Shown: positions 19,094 to 27,696, counted from the stretch's first letter. The stretch: 64,000 bases of DNA from Rhodospirillales bacterium (GCA_016185145.1 JACPOB010000043.1:43681-107680), one strand, 5' to 3'. Notes: a model not told the origin generated them from the sequence alone. Numbers and translations: made by a program.

Positions 19094-20269
19094 ATGAAAG
19101 ACAACTGGTCGCTCCTGGTTTTGTGCACCGTAACCGCAATCGATATGCTCGGTTATGGGATCATCGTGCCGATCCTGCCCTTCTACGCTGAGGCATTGGG
19201 GGCATCCCCCATCGAGCTGGCCGTCATAATTGCGGCATTTCCGCTGGCGCAAAGCATTTCGTACGCCTTGCTGGGGCGCCTGTCCGATCGGTTCGGCAGA
19301 CGGCGCCTGATCGTCGTCGGCCTGGCCCTATCTGCGGTTTCGTACGTCGCGTTCGGTTTCGCGAGCTCGTTCTCGACACTGTTGCTTTCACGCGTGGGCG
19401 CCGGCTTTGGAGCCGGCACGTTCGCGGTCCTGCAGGCGCTCGCCGCCGACATGACCGACGACAAGCAGAGAACGGCGGCAATGGGCTACATCGGCGCGTC
19501 CTACGGCGTCGGTCTGATGCTTGGGCCGGCCCTGGCGAGCCTGACCTCGGTTCTCGGCTACAGCGCCACCGGCCTCGCTGCCGCGCTCCTCGCGATCGTC
19601 GGAGCCGCCCTGGCGGGCTTCTGCCTGCCGCGTTCAGCGCGCCGCAACGACCATCGATCGAGTCGACAACCGCTTGGATTGAGAGCGTGGATCGGCGCAT
19701 ACGCGTCATGGCCCTTGTCGGTTGTCGTGATCGTCTATCTCATCACCTTGCCGGCATTCGAGGGGGTGATGTCGATGCTCGCCCTGTTCCTCGAACGGAG
19801 GATATCGCTTGGAGTGCAGGATGCAGGCTTCCTGTGGGCCTGGGCCGGGCTGATAACCATACTTTCGAGAGTGGCGATCGGGCGCTGGTCTGCGAGAGTC
19901 GATGACAAGGCGATCATTCTCGGCGGTCTCGGGCTTCTCTCGAGCGGCGTCGCGTTGTTGGCCACGACGACGAATTTCTGGTTTGGCTTGCTGGCGGTCC
20001 TTCCATTCGCCACCGGATACGGACTGGTCTTCCCTACTTTAGCCAGTCTCGCGTCGAAGCTCGCCGACGATGACATCAAGGGATCGATCCTGGGTGGCTT
20101 TCTGTTTCTGGGCGGAGGTGGACGCATCGTCGGGCCTATCGTCGCCGGATTGGCATTCGAGCGGATCGGCATCGATCTTCCCATGCTCCTTGCCGCCCTG
20201 TCGTTCGTCCTGGCCGCGCTGGTGACGCTCGCCGTTCCGCGTCAGGTACGAGTTCCCTCTCAGGCATAG
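19094..20269 (+). CDS. MFS efflux transporter, TetA-like
   Basis: This 391-residue protein has twelve predicted membrane helices. N-terminal IDMLGYGIIVPILPFYAE and the loop 2-3 motif GRLSDRFGRRRLIVVGL are characteristic of drug:H+ antiporter-1 (12-TMS) members close to tetracycline exporters. The likely role is proton-driven export of a small toxic compound; the substrate is unknown. It is transcribed divergently from the BTAD-hydrolase fusion, so the two probably form a regulator/pump pair. Confidence 0.88.
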   Translation: MKDNWSLLVLCTVTAIDMLGYGIIVPILPFYAEALGASPIELAVIIAAFPLAQSISYALLGRLSDRFGRRRLIVVGLALSAVSYVAFGFASSFSTLLLSRVGAGFGAGTFAVLQALAADMTDDKQRTAAMGYIGASYGVGLMLGPALASLTSVLGYSATGLAAALLAIVGAALAGFCLPRSARRNDHRSSRQPLGLRAWIGAYASWPLSVVVIVYLITLPAFEGVMSMLALFLERRISLGVQDAGFLWAWAGLITILSRVAIGRWSARVDDKAIILGGLGLLSSGVALLATTTNFWFGLLAVLPFATGYGLVFPTLASLASKLADDDIKGSILGGFLFLGGGGRIVGPIVAGLAFERIGIDLPMLLAALSFVLAALVTLAVPRQVRVPSQA

Positions 20270-20272
20270 CGC

Positions 20273-20434
20273 GTGCCTCGCGAAATTGCCCGATGGGCGC
20301 TGATGGCCGTGGCTGTGGTTGCCGTCCTGGCGTCGATGAGCGGAATCGGCCATGCGCTGATCGACGAACCGCAGGACTGCAGCCCGTTCTGGGACGAGTG
20401 GCCGTGTCTTTGCGGGTTTTCGCGAGACAGGTGA
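20273..20434 (+). CDS. Possible small secreted Cys-rich protein
   Basis: A 53-codon frame starting GTG 20273, three bases after the MFS stop. The predicted product has a positively charged start, a hydrophobic stretch (WALMAVAVVAVLASMSG) with a signal-like end at GHA, and a short tail with three Cys and three Trp residues in all (CSPFWDEWPCLCGF). No family is recognised. No clear ribosome-binding site is seen, so it may be chance; position directly behind the pump is the main support. Confidence 0.3.
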   Translation: MPREIARWALMAVAVVAVLASMSGIGHALIDEPQDCSPFWDEWPCLCGFSRDR

Positions 20435-20532
20435 GGCAATCGGCCCCGCGCGTGCGGGAGGACGGCGAGGGGACGCCGCATTGGTAGCACTCCGCCGCAT
20501 TGGATCGTCACTCACGCACATTGGAGAACCTC

Positions 20533-21282
20533 GTGATCGGACGCGTTGCTGCCCTGATCTACGGCCTTGCGAGCTACCTCGTCTTCTTCGTCTCGTTTGT
20601 CTATGCGGTGGCCTTCATCGGCAATTACTGGGTGCCGAAATCGATCGACGTTGGCTTCGAGAGTGCGGGATCCGGGAGCGGGCTCGCGCCGTCGATCCTG
20701 ATCAACATGGCGCTGCTCGCTGCGTTCGCGACCCAGCACAGCGTCATGGCCCGTCCGTCCTTCAAGCGCTGGTGGACGACGATCGTCCCGGCGTCGTGCG
20801 AGCGCAGCACCTACGTGCTGATCTCGAGCCTCCTGCTGATCCTCGTCCTCTGGCAATGGCGGCCGATCGTCACGACGATCTGGTGGGTGGAGGGATTCCC
20901 GGCAGCGATCCTGACCGCGATCTACTGGATCGGTTGGCTGACGGCGCTCGCGTCGACGTACCTCATCGATCATTTCGAGCTGTTCGGGTTGCGCCAGGTG
21001 TTCGACGCGCTGCATGGCGCGGCGGCTCGCGCGACCTCGTTCAAGACGCCGCTGCTGTACCGCCTGGTGCGTCACCCGCTCATGCTGGGCTTCCTGCTCG
21101 CCTTCTGGGCGACGCCGCACATGACCGGGGGACACCTGCTCTTCGCTGTCATGATGACGGGATACATCATCGTCGGTGTCCGACTCGAGGAGCGAGATCT
21201 GGCAGCGCAGTTCGGTGCCACCTATGAGCAATATCGCCGGCGCGTCCCGATGCTGGTGCCCGGCCGGCTGGGTGCGAAATGA
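20533..21282 (+). CDS. mddA: Methanethiol S-methyltransferase MddA
   Basis: A 249-residue membrane protein of the NnrU/isoprenylcysteine-methyltransferase superfamily with five or more helices. The segments FIGNYWVPKSID, FATQHSVMARPSFKRWWT, CERSTYVLISSL and LYRLVRHPLMLGFLLAFW match MddA, which uses SAM to methylate methanethiol to dimethyl sulfide. GTG 20533 is chosen because GGAG sits 8 bases upstream; an ATG 33 bases earlier is in frame. The stop overlaps the next ATG by 4 bases, linking it to the acyltransferase-like gene. Confidence 0.85.
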   Translation: MIGRVAALIYGLASYLVFFVSFVYAVAFIGNYWVPKSIDVGFESAGSGSGLAPSILINMALLAAFATQHSVMARPSFKRWWTTIVPASCERSTYVLISSLLLILVLWQWRPIVTTIWWVEGFPAAILTAIYWIGWLTALASTYLIDHFELFGLRQVFDALHGAAARATSFKTPLLYRLVRHPLMLGFLLAFWATPHMTGGHLLFAVMMTGYIIVGVRLEERDLAAQFGATYEQYRRRVPMLVPGRLGAK

Positions 21283-21938
21283 CCCGCTTCGAAATCCGCG
21301 AAGCCGTCGATGACGATACGAGGAACGAGGTCTACCGCTTCCGGTATCGCATTTACGTCGAACAGATGGGCTTGCACCAGAAGCATGCCGATCATGTGCG
21401 CAAGCGGGTCGCGGAGCCGCTCGACGAAGCGGCGCGCATCTATGCCGCCTATTTCAACGGCGCCATTGTGGGAACGATTCGCGGCAACCGCTTCAGCGAT
21501 CTGCCCACCGCGTACTATCGCAAGCTCTATCGCATCGATGACCGGTTCTCTTTCGATCCGGGCGAGATGTCGCTCACCACCAAGCTGATGTTCGATCCGG
21601 CGCTGCGATGCTCGTCGTATCCGATCAGGCTGATCGTGCACTACGCGCGGGATTTCAATGCGCGCCGGCCCTGCAAGATCGACTTCGTCGATTGCAGGCG
21701 ATGGCTGCTGCCGTTCTTCCTCAAGCTCGGCTACGTCGACTATCTCGGCTGGGTCCTTCACGACGAGTACGGCAGCGTGCGGCCGCTGTTCTGCCCGGCC
21801 GACCAGGTGCTGAGGCTTCAACGGCTGCGCAGTCCGCTCGCCACCGTCGCGCGGGATCTATTCGACGACAACATGTTCGGCGGCGAGGACCTGATCCGCA
21901 GGCTCAGCCTGGCCTCCGACGCAGGCTGGGGAGGGTGA
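21279..21938 (+). CDS. GNAT-fold acyltransferase, FeeM/acyl-homoserine-lactone-synthase-like
   Basis: This 219-residue protein has a GNAT-like core: VYRFRYRIYVEQMG near the N-terminus resembles the amino-acyl-binding front of autoinducer synthases and N-acyl amino acid synthases (FeeM). AAYFNGAIVGTIRGNRF and EMSLTTKLMF follow. A product such as an N-acyl amino acid is plausible but not shown. The gene is coupled to mddA (ATGA) and its stop is one base before the GTG of the oxidoreductase gene, forming a three-gene operon. Confidence 0.65.
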   Translation: MTRFEIREAVDDDTRNEVYRFRYRIYVEQMGLHQKHADHVRKRVAEPLDEAARIYAAYFNGAIVGTIRGNRFSDLPTAYYRKLYRIDDRFSFDPGEMSLTTKLMFDPALRCSSYPIRLIVHYARDFNARRPCKIDFVDCRRWLLPFFLKLGYVDYLGWVLHDEYGSVRPLFCPADQVLRLQRLRSPLATVARDLFDDNMFGGEDLIRRLSLASDAGWGG

Positions 21939-21939
21939 C

Positions 21940-22917
21940 GTGCGCGCCGTTCTTTGCAAGGCTTTCGAGGGCATCGAGGCCCTGAGCGTGGCCGAAGCCG
22001 CCGAGCCGCAGCCGGCGGCGGATGAGGTTCTGGTCGATGTCCGCGCCGCGTCCGTGAGCTACATGGACTACCTGATGACCTGCGGCCGCTATCAGATGCG
22101 GCCGGCTCTCCCCTACGTCCCCGGAACCGACGCTGCCGGTGTCGTGGTCGCCTGCGGCGAGCGGGTGACGCGCTTCCGTCGCGGTGACCGGGTCAGTTGC
22201 GTGAACTGGTTCGGCGGTTTCGCCGAACGCATGGTCGCGCGAGAATCGATGACCGCCCTTCTTCCGGCCAATGTGGACTTCACCGTAGGGTCGACAATTC
22301 TGAACAGCTATCTCACGGCCTTGTATGCCCTGGTCGAGCGGGCACGACTGCAGCCCGGTGAGACGGTCCTCGTGACGGGAGCCGCCGGCGGCATTGGCCT
22401 GGCTTGCGTCGAGCTCGCGCACCTGGTCGGCGCGCGAGTCATTGCCGTCGTGGGCAGCGCGGCCAAGGTGGCGGTCGTCCGCGAGCATGGCGCCGTCGAG
22501 GTCATCGATCATTCGCGCGAAGACGTACGCGATCGCGTGAAGGCTCTCACCGGCGGCGAGGGCCTCGACGTCTGCATCGACAATGTCGGCGGTTCGCTCT
22601 TCGCCACCCTGGCGCGGCTGATGCGTTACAACGGCCGGCTGATGCCGATCGGCTTCACCAGCGGCGAGATCCCGTCGCTCGCCATGAATCTGCCTCTGCT
22701 CAAGAACTATTCGATCGTCGGCGTCTTCATCGCTGCCTGGACGCAACGCTGTCCGGACGAGGTCAGTCGCGCGGCCGAGACCATCATGGCATGGGTCGGT
22801 GAGGGCAAGCTCAGCCCGCACATCGACCGAGTGCTGTCCCTCGAGCGCGCTGCCGAGGCGATGAGCGCCGTTGCGAACCGCAGCTCGCGAGGACGGATCG
22901 TGCTGAAGGTCGGATGA
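21940..22917 (+). CDS. Quinone-oxidoreductase-like zinc-independent MDR dehydrogenase
   Basis: A 325-residue medium-chain dehydrogenase/reductase. The NAD(P)-binding motif is VTGAAGGIGLACVELA near residue 145. YVPGTDAAGVVVACGERV precedes it, and there is no structural-zinc Cys cluster, which fits the NADPH:quinone oxidoreductase branch. The substrate is not deducible. GTG 21940 follows the upstream stop by one base with GGGGAGGG as ribosome-binding site. Confidence 0.88.
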   Translation: MRAVLCKAFEGIEALSVAEAAEPQPAADEVLVDVRAASVSYMDYLMTCGRYQMRPALPYVPGTDAAGVVVACGERVTRFRRGDRVSCVNWFGGFAERMVARESMTALLPANVDFTVGSTILNSYLTALYALVERARLQPGETVLVTGAAGGIGLACVELAHLVGARVIAVVGSAAKVAVVREHGAVEVIDHSREDVRDRVKALTGGEGLDVCIDNVGGSLFATLARLMRYNGRLMPIGFTSGEIPSLAMNLPLLKNYSIVGVFIAAWTQRCPDEVSRAAETIMAWVGEGKLSPHIDRVLSLERAAEAMSAVANRSSRGRIVLKVG

Positions 22918-22949
22918 ACCGGAGGGCCATCGCATTTGACCAATTTTTC

Positions 22950-23096
22950 CGTCATCTCGAGCAGAGCCGGCCCCCTCGACTTCGCTCGGGGTAAACTCCG
23001 CGCGGCGCAGTCGAGGGACTGTTCTTGTCAATGCATCAACAAGAACAGGTCCCTCCACTCCGCCTCGCTACGCTCGGCTCCGGTCGGGATGACGGG
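22950..23096. repeat. Dispersed palindromic element with CCGTCAT / ATGACGG ends
   Basis: About 147 bases bounded by complementary CCGTCATCTCGAGC-like and GTCGGGATGACGG ends. It has an inner stem GTTCTTGT/ACAAGAAC around 23021-23046 and a further hairpin GCGCGGCGCAGTCGAGGGAC. It carries no coding capacity and resembles the dispersed palindromes common in large alphaproteobacterial genomes. Confidence 0.6.
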
Positions 23097-23143
23097 GCTT
23101 TGGGACCATATGCGATAGCTCCAGGGTAAACGGGAAGGCATCG

Positions 23144-23372
23144 ATGGCATCCATCGTGATCGAGAAGCGTTTCTGCGGTCCCCCGAGGTCGGCCAATGGC
23201 GGCTATGTCTGCGGGCTGCTCGCCGCCTACATTGACGGGAGTGCGGAGGTTACCTTGCTGGCGCCACCGCCGCTCGGTCAACGCATTGCTGAGCTCGGAC
23301 GGAAAGATCCTGGCGGTCGCCCGGGCAACCTGGCTCCTGGTCGATCGCCAGGTTCAGCTCGGCGAAGGATAG
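23144..23372 (+). pseudogene. Acyl-CoA-thioesterase-like gene with internal deletion
   Basis: The first 36 codons (MASIVIEKRFCGPPRSANGG, continuing YVCGLLAAYIDG to LLAPPPLG) match the N-terminus of a hotdog-fold thioesterase-like family. In another frame, from about 23279, come NALLSSDGKILAVARATW and LVDRQVQLGEG, the usual C-terminus, ending TAG 23372. The middle of a protein normally near 200 residues or more is missing and the junction shifts frame. The lesion resembles that in fumC. Confidence 0.6.
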
Positions 23373-23481
23373 CGCGGTTGCGGGGGCTCGCATCGCTCAG
23401 CGTAATCGCCGTCACGCCGTGCTTTACGACCTTCGCCGTGCAGATGATCATCGCCGCGTCGTTCGACCAAGGGAGTGCAGC

Positions 23482-24483
23482 ATGGCGGAACCAACGCCCA
23501 CCACAGTCCGCCTGCAGAACATCGCGCAGTCCTACGGCCAGTCGGCCGCCCTCATGGCCGCTGTCGAGATCGGCGTGTTCACCGCGATCAGCAATGGCGC
23601 GGGGACCTATGAGGAAGTGGCGAAGGCCGTCGATATCCATCCGACCAACGCCGAGCGGCTGATGGTGATGCTGTGCGCCGCCGGCCTGATCGAGAAGGCC
23701 GGCGGACGCCATCGCAACCCTGCCGACGTCGAGCGCTACCTGGTCGAAGGCAAGCCCGGCTACATGGGCCCCTGGATCACCTTCACCAAGCCGCAATGGA
23801 CGCAGTGGGGCCGCTTGGCCGAGCACCTGCGCACCAAGGATCTCAAGGTCATGGGCTCGATCGAGACTTTTACCGTGGCCGACGCGCGCCGCTACCACGC
23901 GGCGACATACTCGATCGGCCTGGGTGCGGGCCGTCGCTTCGTCCGACAGGTCGACCTCACCGGCCGTAGCAAGGTCATGGATATCGGCGGCGGCTCGGGC
24001 GCCTACTGCATCGCCGCCGCCAAGGAGCATCCGACGATCCATGCCGTGGTGCTCGACCTGCCCGTCGTGTGCGAGGTGGCGCGCGACTTCATCGCCGAGC
24101 ATGGCCTTGCCGATCGCGTAAAGGCCCAGGCCTGCAACTTCACGCGCGATCCGTTCCCGGCCGATTGTGACGTCGCCATCATGGCCTCCAACCTGCCGAT
24201 GTATGGCCGCGACATGATCGCCAGCGTCATCAGGAAGGCGCACGACGCGCTGCTGCCCGGCGGCCAGATGCATCTTGTCGGCGAGATGACCAACGACCAG
24301 CGCACCGGTCCCTGGGGGCCGGCCTACTGGGGCCTCGGCCAGGCAGTGTCGGATTCGCTCGGCCTCGCCCATTCGGAGGCGGACGTGCTGGGCTACTTCC
24401 GCAGCGCCGGCTTTTCAGACGTCGGCCTGCACGACTTCATTCCGGGGTCGCTGAGCCGCGTTACGGGCACCAAGGCGAAGTGA
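23482..24483 (+). CDS. SAM-dependent methyltransferase, O-methyltransferase type
   Basis: A 333-residue class I methyltransferase with an N-terminal winged-helix dimerisation domain (GVFTAISNGAGTYEEVAKAV, NAERLMVMLCAAGLIEK) and a Rossmann core whose SAM motif is VMDIGGGSGAYC, followed by LDLPVVCEVARDFI. This layout is that of acetylserotonin/hydroxyneurosporene-type O-methyltransferases. The acceptor is unknown. GGGAG lies 6 bases before ATG 23482. The next gene starts 2 bases after the stop, so the pair is an operon. Confidence 0.87.
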   Translation: MAEPTPTTVRLQNIAQSYGQSAALMAAVEIGVFTAISNGAGTYEEVAKAVDIHPTNAERLMVMLCAAGLIEKAGGRHRNPADVERYLVEGKPGYMGPWITFTKPQWTQWGRLAEHLRTKDLKVMGSIETFTVADARRYHAATYSIGLGAGRRFVRQVDLTGRSKVMDIGGGSGAYCIAAAKEHPTIHAVVLDLPVVCEVARDFIAEHGLADRVKAQACNFTRDPFPADCDVAIMASNLPMYGRDMIASVIRKAHDALLPGGQMHLVGEMTNDQRTGPWGPAYWGLGQAVSDSLGLAHSEADVLGYFRSAGFSDVGLHDFIPGSLSRVTGTKAK

Positions 24484-24484
24484 C

Positions 24485-25438
24485 GTGTTCCACACCGTCA
24501 TTTGCGACCTGCTGAGGATCAAGTACCCCATCCTGCAGGGCGCCATGCAGGGCGGTGGTGGCGTCGAGCTGGTGGCGGCGGTGAGCGAGGCGGGCGGGCT
24601 CGGCGTGCTGCCGACCTTCGGCGGTACCGACCGGAAGCTGCGCTCCGACGTCGCCGGCGTGCGAGCGCGCACCGACAAGCCGTTCGGCGTCAACATCATG
24701 CCCATGGGCTGCGGCATCACCGAACGCTGCGCGGCGACCTGCATCGAGCTCGGCGTCCCCGTCGTCACCACGGGCCGGGCCGATCCAGGCGAGGCCGTCG
24801 TGCGCCGCCTGAAGGAAGCCGGCATCACGGTCGTGTCGGTGATCCCGACGGTCGAGCATGCCCGGCGCATGGAGCGCGAAGGCGTCGATGCCGTCGTCGC
24901 CTCCGGCTCGGAGGCGGGCGGTCATGTCGGCACGGTCTCGACCTTGCCGCTGGTGCCGCAAGTGGTCGATGCGGTGAAGATCCCGGTGCTGGCGGCGGGC
25001 GGCATCGGCGACGCGCGCGGGTTCCTCGCCGCATTTGCGCTCGGCGCCGTCGGCATCCAGATGGGCACGCGCTTCATGGCGACACGTGAGTCGGATCTCA
25101 ACGAGTGGGGCCGCAACCGGCTGCTGGCGATGCGCGAGACCGATACCATCGTGACCCGCGCCATGACCGGCGCCACCGTGCGCTGCATCAGCACGCCCGA
25201 GATCGCAGCCTACGAGGATGCGGTGGCGCGCGGCGCCGACGCCGCCGAGCTGAAGGACCTCGCGACCCGTGTCCGCACGTCGCGCTACGGCGATGACAAG
25301 AGCGACCGCCGTCAATCGGCGGCAGGCCAGGTGGCCGGCCTGATCACCGAGGTCGTGTCGGTGCGCGACCTGATCGAAGGCATGCTGGCCGAGGCGACGC
25401 GTTTGGCCGAACGGCTGCCCGCGGTGGCTCAGGGATAG
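24485..25438 (+). CDS. Nitronate monooxygenase / FabK-like FMN enzyme
   Basis: This 317-residue TIM-barrel flavoprotein belongs to the 2-nitropropane dioxygenase family: IKYPILQGAMQGGGGVELVAAVSEAGGLGVL at the N-terminus in two motifs, then VVASGSEAGGHVG (FMN phosphate and catalytic His region) and PVLAAGGIGDARGFLAAFALGAVGIQMGTRF across the C-terminal FMN loop. Nitronate oxidation or enoyl-ACP reduction are both possible in this family. It starts with GTG right after the methyltransferase stop. Confidence 0.88.
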   Translation: MFHTVICDLLRIKYPILQGAMQGGGGVELVAAVSEAGGLGVLPTFGGTDRKLRSDVAGVRARTDKPFGVNIMPMGCGITERCAATCIELGVPVVTTGRADPGEAVVRRLKEAGITVVSVIPTVEHARRMEREGVDAVVASGSEAGGHVGTVSTLPLVPQVVDAVKIPVLAAGGIGDARGFLAAFALGAVGIQMGTRFMATRESDLNEWGRNRLLAMRETDTIVTRAMTGATVRCISTPEIAAYEDAVARGADAAELKDLATRVRTSRYGDDKSDRRQSAAGQVAGLITEVVSVRDLIEGMLAEATRLAERLPAVAQG

Positions 25439-25456
25439 CGCTTCTCTCTACCCATC

Positions 25457-25567
25457 TCATGCTCCTCTCCCCCTTGGGGGAGAGGCTGGGTGAGGGGGGT
25501 GAAGCAGGAGGAAGCCTTGGCGTTACCCCCTCACCTAACCTCTCCCCCAAGGGGGAGAGGAACATGA
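25457..25567. repeat. Long inverted repeat, CCTCTCCCCC family
   Basis: The arms at about 25457-25500 and 25524-25567 are nearly complementary over 44 bases. Each arm is itself a hairpin CCTCTCCCCC-TT-GGGGGAGAGG. It sits between the convergent ends of the FMN enzyme and the first SGNH protein, where it could terminate both transcripts. Confidence 0.85.
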
Positions 25568-25584
25568 GGGTGGACAACGGCAGC

Positions 25585-26826
25585 TCACAGCTTCCGCTGC
25601 AGCCCCCACGTCTGGGCCAGCAGCTCGCCGATTCGCGCCGCCACCATGCGATTGCCGGGGCTGTTTCCCTCGACATCGGCGAGATAGTGGATCTGATCGG
25701 CGTAGATGGTGCTGGTGTCGTTCCTGAAGATATCGCCGAGGTCGTAGATCGGCAGGCCGCGCTCGCTGAGCGTCATCATGCCGGCGACCATGCGGCGGTA
25801 GAGCTCGCCGTAGGCGAGGTCGCCGACCACACGCCTTTCCGCGTCGGTCAGCGTCTTGCCCCAGGCCGGGATGGGCTGCATGAAGTAGGCCGACTTCACG
25901 CCGTTGTCGTGCGCCACCGCCTCCGTCGCCCGGAAGTATTTCTGGTAGAGGTCGAGCTGGACGTCGAACAGGCGTTGCGGATTGTCTCGCACGTCCTTGG
26001 GCAGGGCGAAGAGGCTCGGGATCGTCGTGCGCTTGTTGGACTTGAAGCTGTCCTTGCCCTTGGCCGCCGCCTCGATGGCGCGAACGAGCAGGTAGGCGGC
26101 GTGCGATTTGCCGAGAATCGGATTGACCGATATGTCGCCGGCAATGCGTCCCATCACCCAGCCGATCGCGGCGTCGCCGAAATTCTCGTCGGCGGCGAAC
26201 GGATTGGCTTCCAGGAAGTTGGCCGCCGGGCCTTCCAGGCGCTGGTCCATCTTCGGCTGGAAGTAATAGTGCTCGTTGTAGCCGCTGAGGTTGACGAAGG
26301 CGTCGACCGCATTGGCATACATCGCGAAGGCGATGAACGACTGCGGCTCCTTCCACGCGCCGGCCGCGGCGTCCAGCACCATCCAGGGCTTGCCGTTGGG
26401 GCTGACATAGTGGGCGTTCAGCTCCTCCTCGAGATAGCGCGGATAGGGCGGCTTCTGGTTGCCGCCGAGGTAGGCCGCGACCGAGCCGCCGCTGATCATG
26501 ACGACATAGCGGTCGGCAGGCTTCACGGTCGGGAAGTCGGGACCGAACAGGCCGACATTGTTGGCCCACGAGACGCCGCACGGCGGGTTGGCATGATGCA
26601 CGAACGCCCAGTAGGGGTGCGGATAGAGCGTGTCGATGAAGCGGCAGCCCGTGCCCCGGGTCATGTCGCGCACGTAGGTGTTCTGCGTGCGCTCGAACAG
26701 CTCGGCCGCCGGCGTGTGGCGGCCGTCCTCGATATAGAGCCAGCCGATCGCCATGAGCTCGACCGTGGCCAGCGCGACGATCACGCCGACGACGATCGAG
26801 ATGAGGGAGAAGAGGCGCTTCTTCAC
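25585..26826 (-). CDS. Membrane-anchored SGNH-hydrolase-like protein
   Basis: A 413-residue protein with an N-terminal membrane anchor (ISIVVGVIVALATVELMAIGWLY in two parts, residues 9-31) and a large extracytoplasmic domain. VVMISGGSVAAYLGG places a candidate nucleophile S115 in a block I-like context, and D377-Q-I-H380 near the C-terminus matches the SGNH Asp-His pair. Such proteins often modify polysaccharides or lipids at the envelope; no substrate is evident. It lies 24 bp downstream of the TauD-type gene. Confidence 0.7.
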   Translation of the reverse strand: MKKRLFSLISIVVGVIVALATVELMAIGWLYIEDGRHTPAAELFERTQNTYVRDMTRGTGCRFIDTLYPHPYWAFVHHANPPCGVSWANNVGLFGPDFPTVKPADRYVVMISGGSVAAYLGGNQKPPYPRYLEEELNAHYVSPNGKPWMVLDAAAGAWKEPQSFIAFAMYANAVDAFVNLSGYNEHYYFQPKMDQRLEGPAANFLEANPFAADENFGDAAIGWVMGRIAGDISVNPILGKSHAAYLLVRAIEAAAKGKDSFKSNKRTTIPSLFALPKDVRDNPQRLFDVQLDLYQKYFRATEAVAHDNGVKSAYFMQPIPAWGKTLTDAERRVVGDLAYGELYRRMVAGMMTLSERGLPIYDLGDIFRNDTSTIYADQIHYLADVEGNSPGNRMVAARIGELLAQTWGLQRKL

Positions 26827-26850
26827 ACCGGTCCGATCACACTGGCCCGA

Positions 26851-27696
26851 TCATACCGGCCTGTCGCCGCTGATCTGGACGCGCCGCAGCAGGCGGCGGA
26901 ACGGGCCGGTGTCGCCGAGCGCAATGTGCTTGGCGCTGCGATTGTCCCAGAAGGCGATGGAGCCCTTCTGCCAGCGATAGCGGAAGGTGAATTCCGGCCG
27001 GTTGCCGTGCTCGAACAGGAAGTCGAGCAAGGGCCTGCTCTCGGCCTCGGTCATGCCCTCGAAGCCCACCGTGTAGGACTTGTTGACGAACAGCATCTTG
27101 CGGCCGGTCTCGGTATTGGTGCGCACCACCGGATGGCTGTTGCGCGTCTCGCGCCAGTCGGCGCCGTCGCGATGCTTGGTCGAGCGGCCCTTGTTCTTTC
27201 CGGCCTGCGGGCCCGCCACCATGATGTCGCTGTGCACGGCGCGCAGCCCTTCCAGCATCCTCTTCATGCCTTCCGACAGCGTCTCGTAGGCGAGGTACTG
27301 GTTGGCGAACATGGTGTCGCCGCTATAGGGCGGGATGTCGATGCCGTAGAGGATGGCGCCCATAGGCGGCTCGGCGCACATGGTGGTGTCGGCGTGCCAG
27401 TCCTCGCCGACATAGCCCGTGTCGCCGGGCTCGCGGCGGACCATGACGATCTCGGGATCGTCGCCCATGCCGACATAGTTGGGATGGATGAAGAGCTCGC
27501 CGAAGCGGCGGGCGAACGCCTTGTGCCGGGCGGCGTCGAGCTCCTGGTCACGGAAGAACACCACGCAATGCTCGTTCAGGGCATCGCGGATCTCGCCGAT
27601 GGTCTCGTCGTCGAGATCCTGGGCCACGTCGACGCCGGAAATCTCGGCACCACCGGCGCCGGAGAGCAGACGAATCTCGAGACGCGTGTTGCGCAT
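26851..27696 (-). CDS. TauD/TfdA-family Fe(II)/2-oxoglutarate dioxygenase
   Basis: A 281-residue dioxygenase. The facial triad is H101-x-D103 (EDWHADTT) and H257 (NRSAKHIAL), with an arginine in FRRLLRRV for 2-oxoglutarate binding. Length matches TauD (283). Family reactions include cleavage of taurine, alkyl sulfates or herbicides and hydroxylation of amino acids; specificity is not readable. ATG 27696 gives the canonical N-terminus. It is sandwiched between two SGNH proteins on the same strand. Confidence 0.9.
   Translation of the reverse strand: MRNTRLEIRLLSGAGGAEISGVDVAQDLDDETIGEIRDALNEHCVVFFRDQELDAARHKAFARRFGELFIHPNYVGMGDDPEIVMVRREPGDTGYVGEDWHADTTMCAEPPMGAILYGIDIPPYSGDTMFANQYLAYETLSEGMKRMLEGLRAVHSDIMVAGPQAGKNKGRSTKHRDGADWRETRNSHPVVRTNTETGRKMLFVNKSYTVGFEGMTEAESRPLLDFLFEHGNRPEFTFRYRWQKGSIAFWDNRSAKHIALGDTGPFRRLLRRVQISGDRPV

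Noticed and set aside
23098..23130. TTTGGGACC...GATAGCTCCAGGG before the thioesterase remnant
   Set aside because: The spacing of the second box is wrong (17) and it reads GGGTA; no promoter follows.
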